From NCBI GenBank assembly GCA_010093685.1, contig MU006228.1:1124382-1188381 (forward strand): a stretch of 64,000 bases of DNA, read 5' to 3'. The first letter of the stretch is position 1, and every line of letters begins with the position of its first letter. Position numbers and translations under genes: made by a program. Below, piece after piece: positions 10,678 through 22,007 of the stretch. The stretch comes from Ophiobolus disseminans (lineage: Eukaryota > Ascomycota > Dothideomycetes > Pleosporales > Phaeosphaeriaceae). The notes below the pieces were generated by a model. The model did no database searches. It was not told the origin of the DNA and was given only the letters and a program-made list of their open reading frames with translations.

Positions 10678-12111
10678 TTACCTGGACTGCTCTGACCGTG
10701 TGGAGGATTTCCGTCGGCCGGAGTAGTCCTGAATCTCAACAGTCTTCAGTCCGTCGAGTACATCGAGGTCGAGACCGACTTGATCAACAGCAATGATAAT
10801 ACCATCGAAAGAGCTCAGATACTCCCGGTTCCAGTTTGCCTCTGTGTTCATCTTGGTGACATGGGGGAGCTGTTCGGCAGCGACGAGCGGGTCCGCAAAC
10901 TCGACGTACGTGTCGAACTCACTTTGCAGAGTAGAGATGATGGCTGCACCCGGTGAGTTGCTTAGGACGCTTTGTCCGCGCTTGAATCCGACACCAACTA
11001 CGAGGACGCGAGAAACCGACTCTCCCCTCACACCGGCACACTTGAAGTCCAAGTCGTCGGTAAGGTTCTGGATAAACTGCCGGGCAAGGCTGGCGGGTCG
11101 CTGCCATGACATGGTAGTGGCCTGCTCAAGAAGAGGCATGGAGCAATTTGACAAGAGATAGTATGGGTTGACGGGAATGCAGTGACCGCCGACACCCGGG
11201 CCAGGTTGGAAGGGCAGATAGCCGAATGGCTTTGAGGCGGCCGCCTGGCTGACTTCGAAAGCATCGATACCGATGGCAGCGCATGCGTCGGCCATCTCGT
11301 TTGCGTATGCGGCGCAGATCATACGCTGACAGTTCTCGTACAGCTTGGTCATCTCAGCGACCTCGACAGATGAGACGGTCATCATCTTCTTGAACACACG
11401 GCCGTAGAGCTTGGAGATGGATTCTAATGACGCCTTGTCGAGTCCAGACACGATCTTGGGGATGTCTTCGAAAGCAGGGAATGTTCTGCCGGGATCGACG
11501 CGCTCGGGCGACATGCCGACCTTCAGCCCCTTGGACGCCATGAGTGGACCGACTAGAGCGCGAGTCATTCCAACGGCTACCGAACTCTCGATGACTACCG
11601 TTGATCCAGGAGTGGCGTGTGTTTCTACCGCTGATATCGCACTGCGGAGATATGTGGTATCAATGGTCTTGTCGTTGTTCAGTACTGTTGGCACGGAGAT
11701 GAGGATGTGGCTCGCTTTGCGGAGTTCGGTTGGGCTTGAAGTGAATCGGATGCCAAGCCCTTTGAGCTCCTCAGCCATGATATCGAGTCTCTTGTCTGAG
11801 ACATCGTACGCGATCACGTCGTAGTGGTGCGCGAAGGTCTCAACAAGGTGCCTTCCAACATAGCCAACACCGACAACAGCCACGATTGGGCATGCTTCTG
11901 TTGGGGCAAGCTCTCCAAGTTCGCTGGGTGTTGAGATGGTTTGATATGCTTGTGTAACGGCGGAAGGTGAGATGGAGAACATATCTGTTGAGAAGCATGT
12001 TTCCGTTGTAGGTGTATCAGGGGGTGTGAGCGGCAGCGTGTATGTAGACACTTGAGCATGCTTTTCAAAATGATTCGACTGCAACATCGTGCTAGAGAGA
12101 AGGACAGACAT
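10678..12111 (-). CDS. UDP-glucose/GDP-mannose dehydrogenase family protein
   Basis: An intronless protein of 477 aa. After an about 70-residue Ser/Thr-rich N-terminal extension it has the NAD-binding Rossmann motif GVGYVG (81-86), the central helical domain with TKLYEN (Lys256) and YANEM, and the catalytic cysteine in GGHCIPVNPYY (Cys311), then the C-terminal UDP-binding domain. The family oxidises C6 of nucleotide sugars in two steps to uronic acids. The GPGVGGHCIPV context resembles the UDP-N-acetyl-hexosamine dehydrogenases of bacteria (WecC/TviB type) more than the classic UDP-glucose enzyme, so the substrate is uncertain. It diverges from the GT2 gene across 2 kb, suggesting that it may supply a sugar donor for a surface polymer (inference). 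Confidence 0.9.
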   Translation of the reverse strand: MSVLLSSTMLQSNHFEKHAQVSTYTLPLTPPDTPTTETCFSTDMFSISPSAVTQAYQTISTPSELGELAPTEACPIVAVVGVGYVGRHLVETFAHHYDVIAYDVSDKRLDIMAEELKGLGIRFTSSPTELRKASHILISVPTVLNNDKTIDTTYLRSAISAVETHATPGSTVVIESSVAVGMTRALVGPLMASKGLKVGMSPERVDPGRTFPAFEDIPKIVSGLDKASLESISKLYGRVFKKMMTVSSVEVAEMTKLYENCQRMICAAYANEMADACAAIGIDAFEVSQAAASKPFGYLPFQPGPGVGGHCIPVNPYYLLSNCSMPLLEQATTMSWQRPASLARQFIQNLTDDLDFKCAGVRGESVSRVLVVGVGFKRGQSVLSNSPGAAIISTLQSEFDTYVEFADPLVAAEQLPHVTKMNTEANWNREYLSSFDGIIIAVDQVGLDLDVLDGLKTVEIQDYSGRRKSSTRSEQSR

Positions 12112-14189
12112 GGCTGTTGAAAGATAGTGTTCCTGAATGGAGACCTGAACAAAGAATGTAGGGAAAGTGAGTGTAGAGGCAAGAGAGAATGTGTTGAAGT
12201 TGCTTGAGTGATAGTTGAGTCGATGCAGCGAGGGTTGTTAATATACAATTTCTTGTTGTCTCTAAAGTACATGTCACCCCGAGGCACCCAGACAAGTGTC
12301 CGACCTAACGATGCCCGTTTGCAGGGCTTGCATTCCCAATCGTGAGGAATAACGGCTTCTCCTAGCATGTTTTCGTTGAGTATTGGTGTTCTGGACTGGT
12401 CTGATAGGAATGTAAAGGCCATGTCAAATCAATGAGGAAAGGCCCACGAGCAAGCCACATGGTTGACAAGAGCTGTAACTACATCATAGTGCATTCACTC
12501 CACAGTGCATGCAGTTTTTCTCGACGCCGGCTACCAATATCAGGACCAGCCAAAGTTCCTCGCTTGCAGCTAGTACCAGTGTAGATCAGGGCAATGCGAT
12601 GCCCAGCGGCTAAACGCTCAGATGGAGTACTCGTGCGCGGAGTGTTGCCCAGGATGGATGTTTACCCTGCTTTGCCAGCATCCATCAGTCTGGATAGTAG
12701 GCTCGGCCAAAGGGGCCGTGCATGCCATCGGCTTCACCCGTTAGAATGGGACCTCGGCTGGCACGTATCTAGGTACGAGCAATTAGATGTGATTCGTTAG
12801 CTCTACAACTCCGAAGCAGGTCCTGATGATGACGGATGTAGTCAGGCCTGGATTTCATGAGAAAGTTCTGGTGTGCTAGCAAAGTAGGCTGGACTACTGA
12901 TCAAACTCAACAAGCACATACCAACAGGATCGCAGTCGTCGGCAAATAAGAACGAGAGGAAACATTTTCCGCCCTGAGCTAGACAGCAAGGCTAACTGCT
13001 ATAGGGACGACAGGCCGATAGCCTCCCCGCCGGCCTCATCCGGCACCAAATGTCGGTAGCGCGCACTAGTTCTGTGTCCCGCGGCCACCCGCGACGAAAG
13101 ATCGAATTCGCGGGCGCTAAAGCTCTAGTGTACCGTTCTAGGATGCGGAAGGCTTCCATCGTTGGTCTGGGGAGAGGTGAACGCCACACCTAGTTCTAAC
13201 GAGAGAACACTGACGGCATTGTATCCGGGGTCACTTACTATCCTACTTGGGTTGAGAAACGAGACCCTTTGGGGAATCCAGCAGGTCGGGCATTGGAAGC
13301 ATCCTGCAGTATCGCTTCGACGAGATGCAAGATCGCTTGAAAGTACTTCAAAGTACCTGCGATCAGCACACCTGATAAAGCTGAAAGAAGTATCTTCACG
13401 CTCAATCTCACGTACCTGAGATGACATCGTCAGGTCTAACGAATGATACCTCGGTATCTTGCAAATGTGTCGAGACCCCGAGTTCGTCCGTGACAGCGGC
13501 TAGGTAGACGCCATTCGCGTTCGAGACGTTGCTGGCAGAAAACTTCGTAGGGCATGGAATTCGTACACTTATTGCATTGAGTGCGCTAAAATGAACCGTA
13601 CCTAGAGACCCATGTTGTCAATGGAGAGAGATTATTTTGGTAGCAGCCGGGCCCGCCGATTCGCTGGAAAACCATTGCCCTCCCGGCAAGCTTCATTGGA
13701 CACACTTCTCAGCCTCAACACTATGGCTCTCCATGATCAGGGCAAGAGCTCGATGTATTGCATCAAGCACGTATGTGGCGCATGCGAGCTGAATCAGTAG
13801 ATTGACTTTTGACCCCAAGTCAATGCGCGATCGGGTGTAGTGACTTTCACCAGAATTTTGGAGACGGTGGAGTGTGCGACTCTGTACTATCACCGTGCTT
13901 TGACGTCGAAAAGGGATTGCTGACATAACAGAGACCTCGGTCTGGCTATCGAAGTGTCCAAGATCGAATCTACCCCTACTAGATCCTATATGGTATGCCA
14001 TCTAGCTTCGAAGAGGCAGTGTGCTCGTGGAGTGCCCGAAGGACATTTCTCGGGTAGCGCTAGCAAGATGGTCTGTATCTCGAATGGGTAGCACCACATA
14101 GGAGTGCAGATCATAATATCACTCATCTCGCTATAAGGCGAGTGACTCCAAACATTTCTTTCCTCCAAACTCATCTTCTCTCAGCAATC
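12112..14189. other. Divergent intergenic region
   Basis: About 2.1 kb between the dehydrogenase (-) and the GT2 gene (+). No gene, RNA or repeat was recognised; it presumably holds both promoters. Confidence 0.5.
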
Positions 14190-16332
14190 ATGCAGCCTCC
14201 TCCAATCCTCTCTGGGGCAGTCATGGAGTCTCTTCCAATTCTCTCTGGTGCAGTCATCCAGTCTTCTCCAAGCCTACCTCGGTCATCGAAATCTACCGAT
14301 TCACAAGAGTCACGAGAGGCCATCATTGCAGTTTCGGACGCACTACCTCTACCACCCAACGCTCCACCCAATGCTCGTCTGCCTCAACGGAGGCGCCAGT
14401 CTTCTTTTGCATCAATGTTCAGCAACGGCGCAAGGGGCAGGCAAGAATCACAATATACTACCAACGGATCGCATGGGGGAAACCCACGGAGGCCGACAAT
14501 CGCTCCACTCCAACCACCAGTCTCTTCAAGAGAATCAGTGTCCCGATCATTTCGATCGTCGTCTGTTTCAAGCACGTTTTACTATATGAAGAAGCCACCT
14601 ATGCAGGATGCCGTCCCTCTCGGTACAAATGCAGACCCGGAAGTTATCGCAGCGTTCCTGAAAATGGCCGAAGACCATCAGAAAACATACGCGGACAACA
14701 AGTACCACTCTACTGCGTGGCAGCTATTCTGGTTCATTACGCTGTTGTGCATAACGTACTTTGGTTTCATCGGGTTTCCACTGTGGGACGGCATCCCCTA
14801 TGCACTCTGGTACGTAACTTGATCTCTTCGTACTTGCGCTCCTAACCGATATTCGCAGGAAATGGCTCAAATTCGGATCGCATGTGAATATGGGAATTCT
14901 CATATTTTTCCTGTGGGGCGCCAGTATCTCATGGTTGCCGCAGCTGATGGTCAAGTTTGAGAAGAACGTTGAGCCCACTGATGACGAAAGTGCGGTACAA
15001 CGGACGGACGCCTTCGAGACGTGCCTTCTCATCCCAGCATATAAGGCAGCCGGAGCGCTTCCCGCGACACTTGAGCACGCGTTGAAGATCTTCAAGCCAG
15101 ACCAGATCTTTGTACTTAACAATGGAAACTCGCCGACCCCGCTCGACAACACTGAAGAAGTGTGCAGGACATACGGGGTCAATCACGCCTGGATCCCCGT
15201 TGGCAGCAAAATTGTCGCGGAGTTTGTCGGCGTAATGCTGTCGAAGAAATACAAGTACGCAATGCTCATCGATGACGACGTGCATCTGCCAGCCAACCTG
15301 CCAATTGTCACAGAGAGAATCAGCGATACAGCAGAGCTTCGATCGACTGTCTGCATAGGCTACACCATCAAGAGCACCGGCGCAGGCGGCGCAAAGGGCA
15401 CGATGATCCAGCAGGCCCAGGACCTCGAGTACAAGCTCTCCGGCTTATCGCGACATTTCCAGGGCACGTACGGAAGCGCGACCTTCCCGCACGGCGCCAT
15501 CATCCTCTGGAATCGCGATATTCTTGAGAAGCTGTTCTGGAGCCATCCAGGGTACAAGATCAGCGAGGACTGGTACTTTGGTCACACGGCCCGCTCTGCG
15601 GGTTACCGTATCGAGTTCTGCTCGCAAGTGTTTGTCGAGACGGAGACGCCTCCGAGCCTGTTCATTCCGGTCAAGTCCACCCGCGGAGGCTATGGCGAGA
15701 TGACCGTGTGGAAGCAGCGGTTCTATCGCTGGAACTTCTTCTTCCTCTACAGGCTGCGCGATGACCTCAATTACCTCATCTTCGCATGGAGGCTCGGGCA
15801 CTACGAGATCATCACCAAGTTGTTCGTCCTTTGCGAAATCGTGGAGACATTTATCTACTTCTCTCGTCCGTTCATGCTGCCCATTGCGCTTTGGGTACAC
15901 CCTATCATGGCGGTCATCATGACAGGTGCGCTGTTCGGGGTCTATCTTCTCTGCGTCTTGTTCTTCAACTCGGTTCATCTTCGCTACAAGAAGGAGATGG
16001 TGGCCTGGAGAGTGATTCCAGTCTACTTTGCGATGAAGCTGGCATTGACGTTGGTGAACACGGTGAGCGTCTACTATTCTTTGTACGCTTATGCCAAGTT
16101 CTTCGCAAACAGACACCCGCGAGTCACGGAAAACTTTGCTGCCCTGACGGCGGCTCAGTCATGTCTAGAAATCGAGGCCGAGAAGCAGCGGATCATCATC
16201 CATGAAGAGATGATGGAATATCGCGAGGACCTAGGCAAGCCGGCAGCAACGCAGCGGGTGATCATTGAGGAGGAGGAGATGGAACCTCACCAGACCTTGG
16301 CCAAGCCAGCGGCAGCGATGAGTTTCCGCTAG
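14190..16332 (+). CDS. Membrane GT2 family glycosyltransferase (ZtGT2-like)
   Basis: Exons 14190-14809 and 14859-16332, with a 49-nt intron (branch CTAAC), give 697 aa. The ATG at 14190 follows CAATC. The first 25 codons hold a duplicated ILSGAV phrase from a 30-bp direct repeat. After a disordered N-terminus come two membrane helices (about 190-230), then the GT2 domain with PAYKAAG, the metal-binding IDDDVH (Asp345-347), the SEDW acceptor motif (Asp444) and QRFYRW (493-498, the processive QxxRW-type motif), then several C-terminal membrane helices. This matches the fungal GT2 group known in Zymoseptoria tritici as a gene needed for hyphal growth on solid surfaces; its polymer product is unknown. 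The neighbouring nucleotide-sugar dehydrogenase fits a uronic-acid-containing product, which is inference. Confidence 0.92.
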
Positions 16333-17181
16333 TGGAGTACATAGACTGAGATTTGGTGTTAGTGCAATCCAGTTGGATCTGTCCATAGGACAGTCAATAA
16401 AGAGCAAACTCTCACCAAGTATCTCAACAATGTTCCAAACCCGATGGATACCGGTGACACGAGCTCACACATTCCGTGCGCACCAAAGCATATCTCACGC
16501 GTCATCAATCGCCAAACATTGGTAGACTATTCACCTGTGAACCAGCTTTGGTCGAGACCTGATCTCAACATTGAAACCCCTGGGACCGATCAGCCCCAGG
16601 CCCACCCTTTCTATCAGATTGCTAGCGCGCGCCGCAGAAACTACCTGAACGGGAAAGCACAGCCATCCTGCATGAACCGCCCCACATGTTCGTCCGGGGC
16701 CTTCGCTCAACGTCCGCTCGTAGCTGGTGGACGATTCTGTGGGCACTGCTCAGCGGCCAGCCTGGAACACGGTTGATTGCACTTGGATCGTCGATGAGGG
16801 ACGGCAGTCATTTGAGAGGTCATCGTGTCGTAGTGTACGGCAAGCGGCGTCGCCCGGGAGATTGATGGACTGAGTTGAGGTTCACGTGATGGTGGCAGTA
16901 GGTATGGCGATGTGGTCGAGCTAGCGCGTTTGATGTTGGATGCCCAGGTGGCTTCAGATGGTCACGTGCGCAGCTTATCGATAAGCAACGAGTCATCATG
17001 CCATCCATGTCGCGGAAAGCACAGCCGACGTCAATCCCAACGCTCAACAAGCCAACATGCTTATCTCCACCCCACCAAGGTCGCCGCGTCCACCTCGTCC
17101 CGATGACGACAATTGAGAGACATCGCTACTTTACTCCTTCTACATTCTCTGCATGAGAGATCAAGTCACGCGACCGGCATC
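16333..17181. other. Intergenic, nothing recognised
   Basis: 3' flank of the GT2 gene and promoter of the next gene. No supported gene. Confidence 0.5.
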
Positions 17182-18732
17182 ATGTTAGACCACACGATTG
17201 CCAACTACCTCTTCATTCGCGGGGTCATCCTAGCGCTGCAAGCCGTGACGCCGATATGCGTCTTCATTGTGTCTTTCAGCATCGCCGAGCCGCCTCACAC
17301 GCCCTTTCGCCGCTTCCTGCTCGTTTGGTCGCTCATCGAGGTCATCTTTTGGGTGGCTGTCTTCATACCACGCAAGCGCGCTCTGCAGGCGAATGCAAAG
17401 CATCCCCCACCACTGAACAAGGAGGAGCGGAAGGAGCTCTTCTGGAAGTGCTGGGACAAGATACCCCACCCAGAGTACTTTGTCAGCCGTTGGTGTCTGG
17501 GCGCAAAACCGAGCGAGATCAAGAGGGGCAACGTCTACGAGTTCTACGAGTGGGCGCTGTTAAACAGAGGAAACGAGACGGAGGAAGACAAGGCCAAGAG
17601 GAGGCAGGAGCACCCGGAAGAGTGCCAAGAGGAAGAAGGGCAGCTGAACAGCTTCGTGGACGGCATCGAGACGTTGCTTGAGAGGAAGCTAGAACCAGGC
17701 CGAGGTGACGCAAACACCATGCGATTGACTGTGGATGCAGTCAATATGTCACATCGGCCGGTGCTCTGGTATCTCATCGTCATGATAGTGGATACCTACA
17801 CGGCCGCACGCTTGCGATATAGCGGCTTCTTCCTCTACCGCACACACTTGCGCTCTGCGTTCTCCGTCTTCCCACCGCGACCGGCGAATCTGGCCACGCG
17901 CAACATATCACCCGCCCCAGACCTCAGCTACTGGTACCGACCACACACCTCCAAAACACGTCTACCTATTCTTTTCGTACACGGTATTGGTATTGGCCTG
18001 TACCCGTACGCCAAGTTCCTCGACGATATCAACACATTCGATCCTCAAGCTAGAGTCGATGGAGAGGTCGGTATCATCGCTGTTGAGCTCATGCCCATCA
18101 GCTTTCGCATCACAGGCCCAATCCTCGACAGAGATGAGATATGTCGACAAATCAACATGATCCTCGAGCGCCATGGCTTCGATAAAGTTGTCCTCATGTC
18201 GCATTCATACGGCTCCGTGGTGTCCACGCATCTCCTCCAGGACCCAACAACTGCCGCCAAAATCGGTCCAATGCTTTTCGTGGACCCCGTCACGTTTCTC
18301 CTCCACCTACCAGACGTCGCCTACAACTTCACGGCTCGAAAACCGAAGAGTACCAACGAGCACCAACTGTACTGGTTCGCTTCGCTTGACATGATGGTGG
18401 CGCATACACTTGGTCGACACTTCTTTTGGTCGCACAACCTTTTATGGAAGGAAGACCTACGAGGACGAGACGTTACGGTCAGCTTGGGTGGCAGGGATCT
18501 GATTGTCGACACAGAGACCGTTGGAAAGTACCTGAATGGCAAAGACTTGAAGAGCGAGGATAAGGAGTGGATGCAGCATGACTGGAAGGGAAGTGGCCTA
18601 GAGACAATTTGGTGGCCTACAGTCGACCATGCGCAAGTATTCGAGCGCAAGGACGGGAGGGGAAAGCTGGCGCGTGTTTTGAGAGAGTATTGCAAGCGGA
18701 GTGATGATGAAGAGGTGGAAGACCGTGCGTGA
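17182..18732 (+). CDS. Membrane-anchored alpha/beta hydrolase
   Basis: An intronless protein of 516 aa from the ATG at 17182, chosen because the frame upstream has no ATG. Two N-terminal hydrophobic segments (about 9-33 and 45-63) are followed by a charged linker and an alpha/beta-hydrolase fold. The oxyanion-side motif FVHGIGIG is at 265-272, the nucleophile is Ser342 in SHSYGS, a candidate acid is in GGRDLIVD, and the His is in the DHAQVF motif near the C-terminus. The architecture resembles fungal membrane-bound lipase/esterase-like proteins of unknown substrate. It lies in the same orientation as the GT2 and AYG1-like genes, 288 bases before the latter. Confidence 0.85.
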   Translation: MLDHTIANYLFIRGVILALQAVTPICVFIVSFSIAEPPHTPFRRFLLVWSLIEVIFWVAVFIPRKRALQANAKHPPPLNKEERKELFWKCWDKIPHPEYFVSRWCLGAKPSEIKRGNVYEFYEWALLNRGNETEEDKAKRRQEHPEECQEEEGQLNSFVDGIETLLERKLEPGRGDANTMRLTVDAVNMSHRPVLWYLIVMIVDTYTAARLRYSGFFLYRTHLRSAFSVFPPRPANLATRNISPAPDLSYWYRPHTSKTRLPILFVHGIGIGLYPYAKFLDDINTFDPQARVDGEVGIIAVELMPISFRITGPILDRDEICRQINMILERHGFDKVVLMSHSYGSVVSTHLLQDPTTAAKIGPMLFVDPVTFLLHLPDVAYNFTARKPKSTNEHQLYWFASLDMMVAHTLGRHFFWSHNLLWKEDLRGRDVTVSLGGRDLIVDTETVGKYLNGKDLKSEDKEWMQHDWKGSGLETIWWPTVDHAQVFERKDGRGKLARVLREYCKRSDDEEVEDRA

Positions 18733-19020
18733 TTGATTGCTAGTCATAGCCTGCATCAGATACCCATCGCATAATCATCCTTGTCGTTACCCCAAGTCCT
18801 TCCTCTACTTCACCATGTTTAAACTTGATGCAATAGCGGGGGTCCGGTCGGTCCATGATGTGACACGGATAAGTTCGCGGCACCGGCCCCGCCATTACCG
18901 ATATATGTCATGGTTCATCGACCACATCGACATTGTGCAAGATGAAACTGTTGACATCACACATGAACACCATTAGAACATACCTTCAGCAACCAAAAAC
19001 GTGAACGCACGACCAACATC

Positions 19021-20229
19021 ATGCCCAACGGAACCTGGATCCTTGGCGATCTCTTGACAAAAGATTACGGCCACGCCGGCAGCATCCAGAAACTCTGGGA
19101 GCAACGTTGGAAATTCCCCTGCACGAAAGGAGTGTATCCGTTCCATGACGGAAAATTTGAAGATTTTGAACCCATCTTCCAGCACCTCATCGCCAACAAC
19201 ATCAACGACCCCTATGACGATGCATACACGAACACTTTCTTACCCACTGCGCGCCGCCTAGCAAAAGAAGCCGAAAGCCTCGAATCCTCCAACAAAAAAG
19301 CCGCGACAAAGCTATACTTGAACGCCAACGCAGTATACCGCTTAGCGCGTTTTCCATACATTGGCACGCCCCTAAAGAAAGAAGTCTTCGAAGAGCAAAA
19401 ATCCACATACCTGCGCGGCTCGAAGCTCTGGGACCGTCCTATCGAAGACATCAGCATCGCGCACAACGACGCGGCGAATGGCGACGGCGAATGTATACCG
19501 CTGTACATCCGCACACCCGCCGGCGCTGGCCCGTTTCCCACGATACTCCTGATCACGGGGCTCGACGGGCACAGACCGGATAACACGGAGCGCACGACGG
19601 AGTTTCTGGCGCGTGGGTGGGCGTGCGTGATTTGTGACATCCCTGGTACGACGGTGGACTGTCTGGCGAATAGGAAAGATCCTGTGGCGCCGGATAGGCT
19701 GTTTAGCAGTATTTTCGACTTCATCAAGCAGCGGGCGGATCTAGATGAGAAGAAAGTCGTGGCGTGGGGATTGAGTGCGGGCGGGTACTACGCTATTCGA
19801 CTTGCGCATACGCATCGAGAGTGCTTGAAGGGGAGTGTGGGACATGGTGCTGGTGTGCATCATTTTATTGGGAGAGAGTGGTTGGAGAATGTGGGGAGGC
19901 ATGAATACCCCTTCGGTCTTGAACGCGCATATGTTCAAAAGTACGGCTACGACTCTTTCGACGAATTGAAAGAGAAGTGTCAGGATGAGTTCAGCCTCGT
20001 GTCTGGCAAGGGCGATGGTGTTGCGGTCGTGGGCATGGGAATGCCGAGCTGTCGGCTGTTGCTGGTGAATGGTGTCTTGGACGGGTGCATGCCGATTGAG
20101 GATAGCATGATTCTGGCTGAGTATGGGAGTCCGAAGGAGATGCGGTTCGTACAAGATAGGTTTCATATGGGGTATCCGGAGGCGAACGGGATTGTGTATC
20201 CGTGGTTAAAGGAAGTTATGGGGTCGTGA
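19021..20229 (+). CDS. AYG1-like polyketide-shortening alpha/beta hydrolase
   Basis: An intronless protein of 402 aa. The N-terminal phrases WILGD, LWEQRWKF and YPFHDGKFEDFEPIF are characteristic of the Ayg1/Yg1 family, which trims heptaketide naphthopyrones to tetrahydroxynaphthalene on the DHN-melanin route. The hydrolase core has GLSAGG (Ser252), Asp354 in LDGCMP and His382 in DRFHMGYPEA, giving a complete triad. No polyketide synthase, hydroxynaphthalene reductase or scytalone dehydratase is in the window, so the substrate here may be different; several Ayg1 relatives serve other pathways. Family confidence is high, role confidence moderate. Confidence 0.88.
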   Translation: MPNGTWILGDLLTKDYGHAGSIQKLWEQRWKFPCTKGVYPFHDGKFEDFEPIFQHLIANNINDPYDDAYTNTFLPTARRLAKEAESLESSNKKAATKLYLNANAVYRLARFPYIGTPLKKEVFEEQKSTYLRGSKLWDRPIEDISIAHNDAANGDGECIPLYIRTPAGAGPFPTILLITGLDGHRPDNTERTTEFLARGWACVICDIPGTTVDCLANRKDPVAPDRLFSSIFDFIKQRADLDEKKVVAWGLSAGGYYAIRLAHTHRECLKGSVGHGAGVHHFIGREWLENVGRHEYPFGLERAYVQKYGYDSFDELKEKCQDEFSLVSGKGDGVAVVGMGMPSCRLLLVNGVLDGCMPIEDSMILAEYGSPKEMRFVQDRFHMGYPEANGIVYPWLKEVMGS

Positions 20230-20803
20230 TCATGAGGAACGTCGCTTTCTCGTACAAGACTTGACATGCCATTTTGTCTCTCGTGCGAGTGGTTCGACTC
20301 GAATTGATGTCACCCGTGGACCCTGCCACCAGGCGTGTTACACTATTTTTGGCAAGCCTCTAATCTGGAGGCTGTGCTTCGGATGTTGGTGTTTCCATAA
20401 AACATTGATGCGTAGCTGTTGCAGTGTTTGTGTGGGGAAGGATCAGATTATCGGTAAGTGGGTGGGTGGTTCGGAACTCGGAAGACGCGGCTGACGCGCC
20501 AGTGACAAGCTTGGAACCCAGCAACGTGCCAACTTTCCACCTCTCTCCTCTTGCACATGCCTACCAACGCTCATCTCATCTCATCAAAACAATCAAGAAC
20601 GAAGTCACATCTCCTAATTTAATCCTACTTCGTCATGGGCTAGCGAGGTGGACCCCGCGCGCGGTATGTTGGCGGCACGGTGCCTGTACAGCCTCATCAG
20701 CCAGAGGATAACTTAGGCAGGCACCCAATGGTGCACATCCATCGACTTTCCGTCCCCCTCTTAAACCTTTCATTCCAGCCTTTCGTGCTTCTATCGAACA
20801 CCC
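20230..20803. other. Intergenic, nothing recognised
   Basis: No gene supported. It presumably contains the promoter of the acyltransferase-like gene. Confidence 0.5.
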
Positions 20804-22007
20804 ATGATGTATCTAATTGTCCATCTCATCACACTCGTAGTTCTCCCATCTTTTCTCATCGGCTTCACACCTGCGAAATCAATCAGCCGCTTCGCCTCAC
20901 TACCAGTCCTTGCTACCATCCTTTGGCAATGCATGACCCTCTGCCCTTTCTACCTTGTTCGGATGCCATGGGCTGGTCTCGTTGGTGGATATGCCGTCAG
21001 CGTCTTTTCCCAGTACTTTAACGTGGCCTTTGTCTCATATTTCGAATTTAGAAGAGGTGGACCGACATCAGGCGCGGCAATACTGCGCCGCACAGAAATG
21101 AGTCCAGCATGAGGCAAGGCAAAGAAGGCGGCACTTACGGCGGCTGAATACCACAGAAGGTTTCTGTTTGGCTGGGATGCCATGACCAACTGGCGAGCCG
21201 TTGGAGCGCCTTACGTTGTTCGCAATTTATCACCATTCTCTTCCAAGGACCCGTCATATGTCCCCTCACGGTCGCGTTTCCTACTCAGAACTGCTGCTAT
21301 TGCTATTGCCTCCTACCTTGCGTTGGACTCTCTCGATTCAATGTCCGACCCAGTCGTTGCTCAAGCATTCTTCTCCAACTCTAACATTCCACTCTTCTCC
21401 CGTCTTGGCAAAGTCACCGGCGATAAGCTAACGATGCGACTGTTTGGCGCGATATTCGAAAGAGTAGGACTGAATGCTGTTCAAAGAGGCATGTACAGCG
21501 TCTTCGGATTCTCGTCTGTCAGCCTGCACCTCTCAAATCCAAATGAGTGGCTGCCGTTTTACGGCTCCTACTCCAGCATCTACTCGCTTCGAAATCTATG
21601 GGGCTTGTTTTGGCACCAGACTAATACTCGGCGTGTCGCGGCCATCTCGCACTGGGTTGTTCATGACGTGCTAAAGCTACCACGAGGCACCATTGTTGTT
21701 CGTTATATACGAGCCCTCGCAACACTCCTCGTTTCCGGATTGATGCACCTTCTAATTGACATGGCATCTGGTCTCTCGGTCCTCGAATCCGGCGCAATAC
21801 GATTTTTTTGCACTCAGGTTGTCGGCATCTTCGTCGAAGATGCGGTCTGGGCTGTACAAGCGATCCTCGACCGCTACAACAGTCGAGAAGAAGGTGGAGC
21901 TCTGGAAGAAACTAGTGGGGTTGATATGGGTCGTATTCTTCCTGGCCTGGAGTAGTCCGTCGTACATTGTATCCTTTGATGAAGTGGACGAGAGAGGGAT
22001 TCAATGA
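20804..22007 (+). pseudogene. Decayed wax-synthase-like membrane acyltransferase
   Basis: From an ATG at 20804, a multi-pass hydrophobic protein runs through the phrase LRNLWGLFWHQ and the histidine-containing SGLMHLLID, typical of the fungal wax-synthase/TRI7-like acyltransferases found in terpenoid and toxin clusters. Two lesions interrupt it. An in-frame TGA at 21110-21112 is followed by clear continuation in the same frame (EYHRRFLFGWDAMTNWRAVG). A one-base frame change near 21878-21884 is followed by a last hydrophobic segment in the new frame that ends at 22007. The TGA is one transition from CGA (Arg). I found no good intron that would remove either lesion. Without them the protein would be about 400 aa, the usual family size. 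Confidence 0.7.

Noticed and set aside
10093..10796. Plus-strand open frames beside the nucleotide-sugar dehydrogenase
   Set aside because: No recognisable features; partly antisense to the 3' end of the real gene.
20280..20330. tRNA T-arm-like GGTTCGACTC
   Set aside because: No matching A box, acceptor stem or clover-leaf could be drawn around it.
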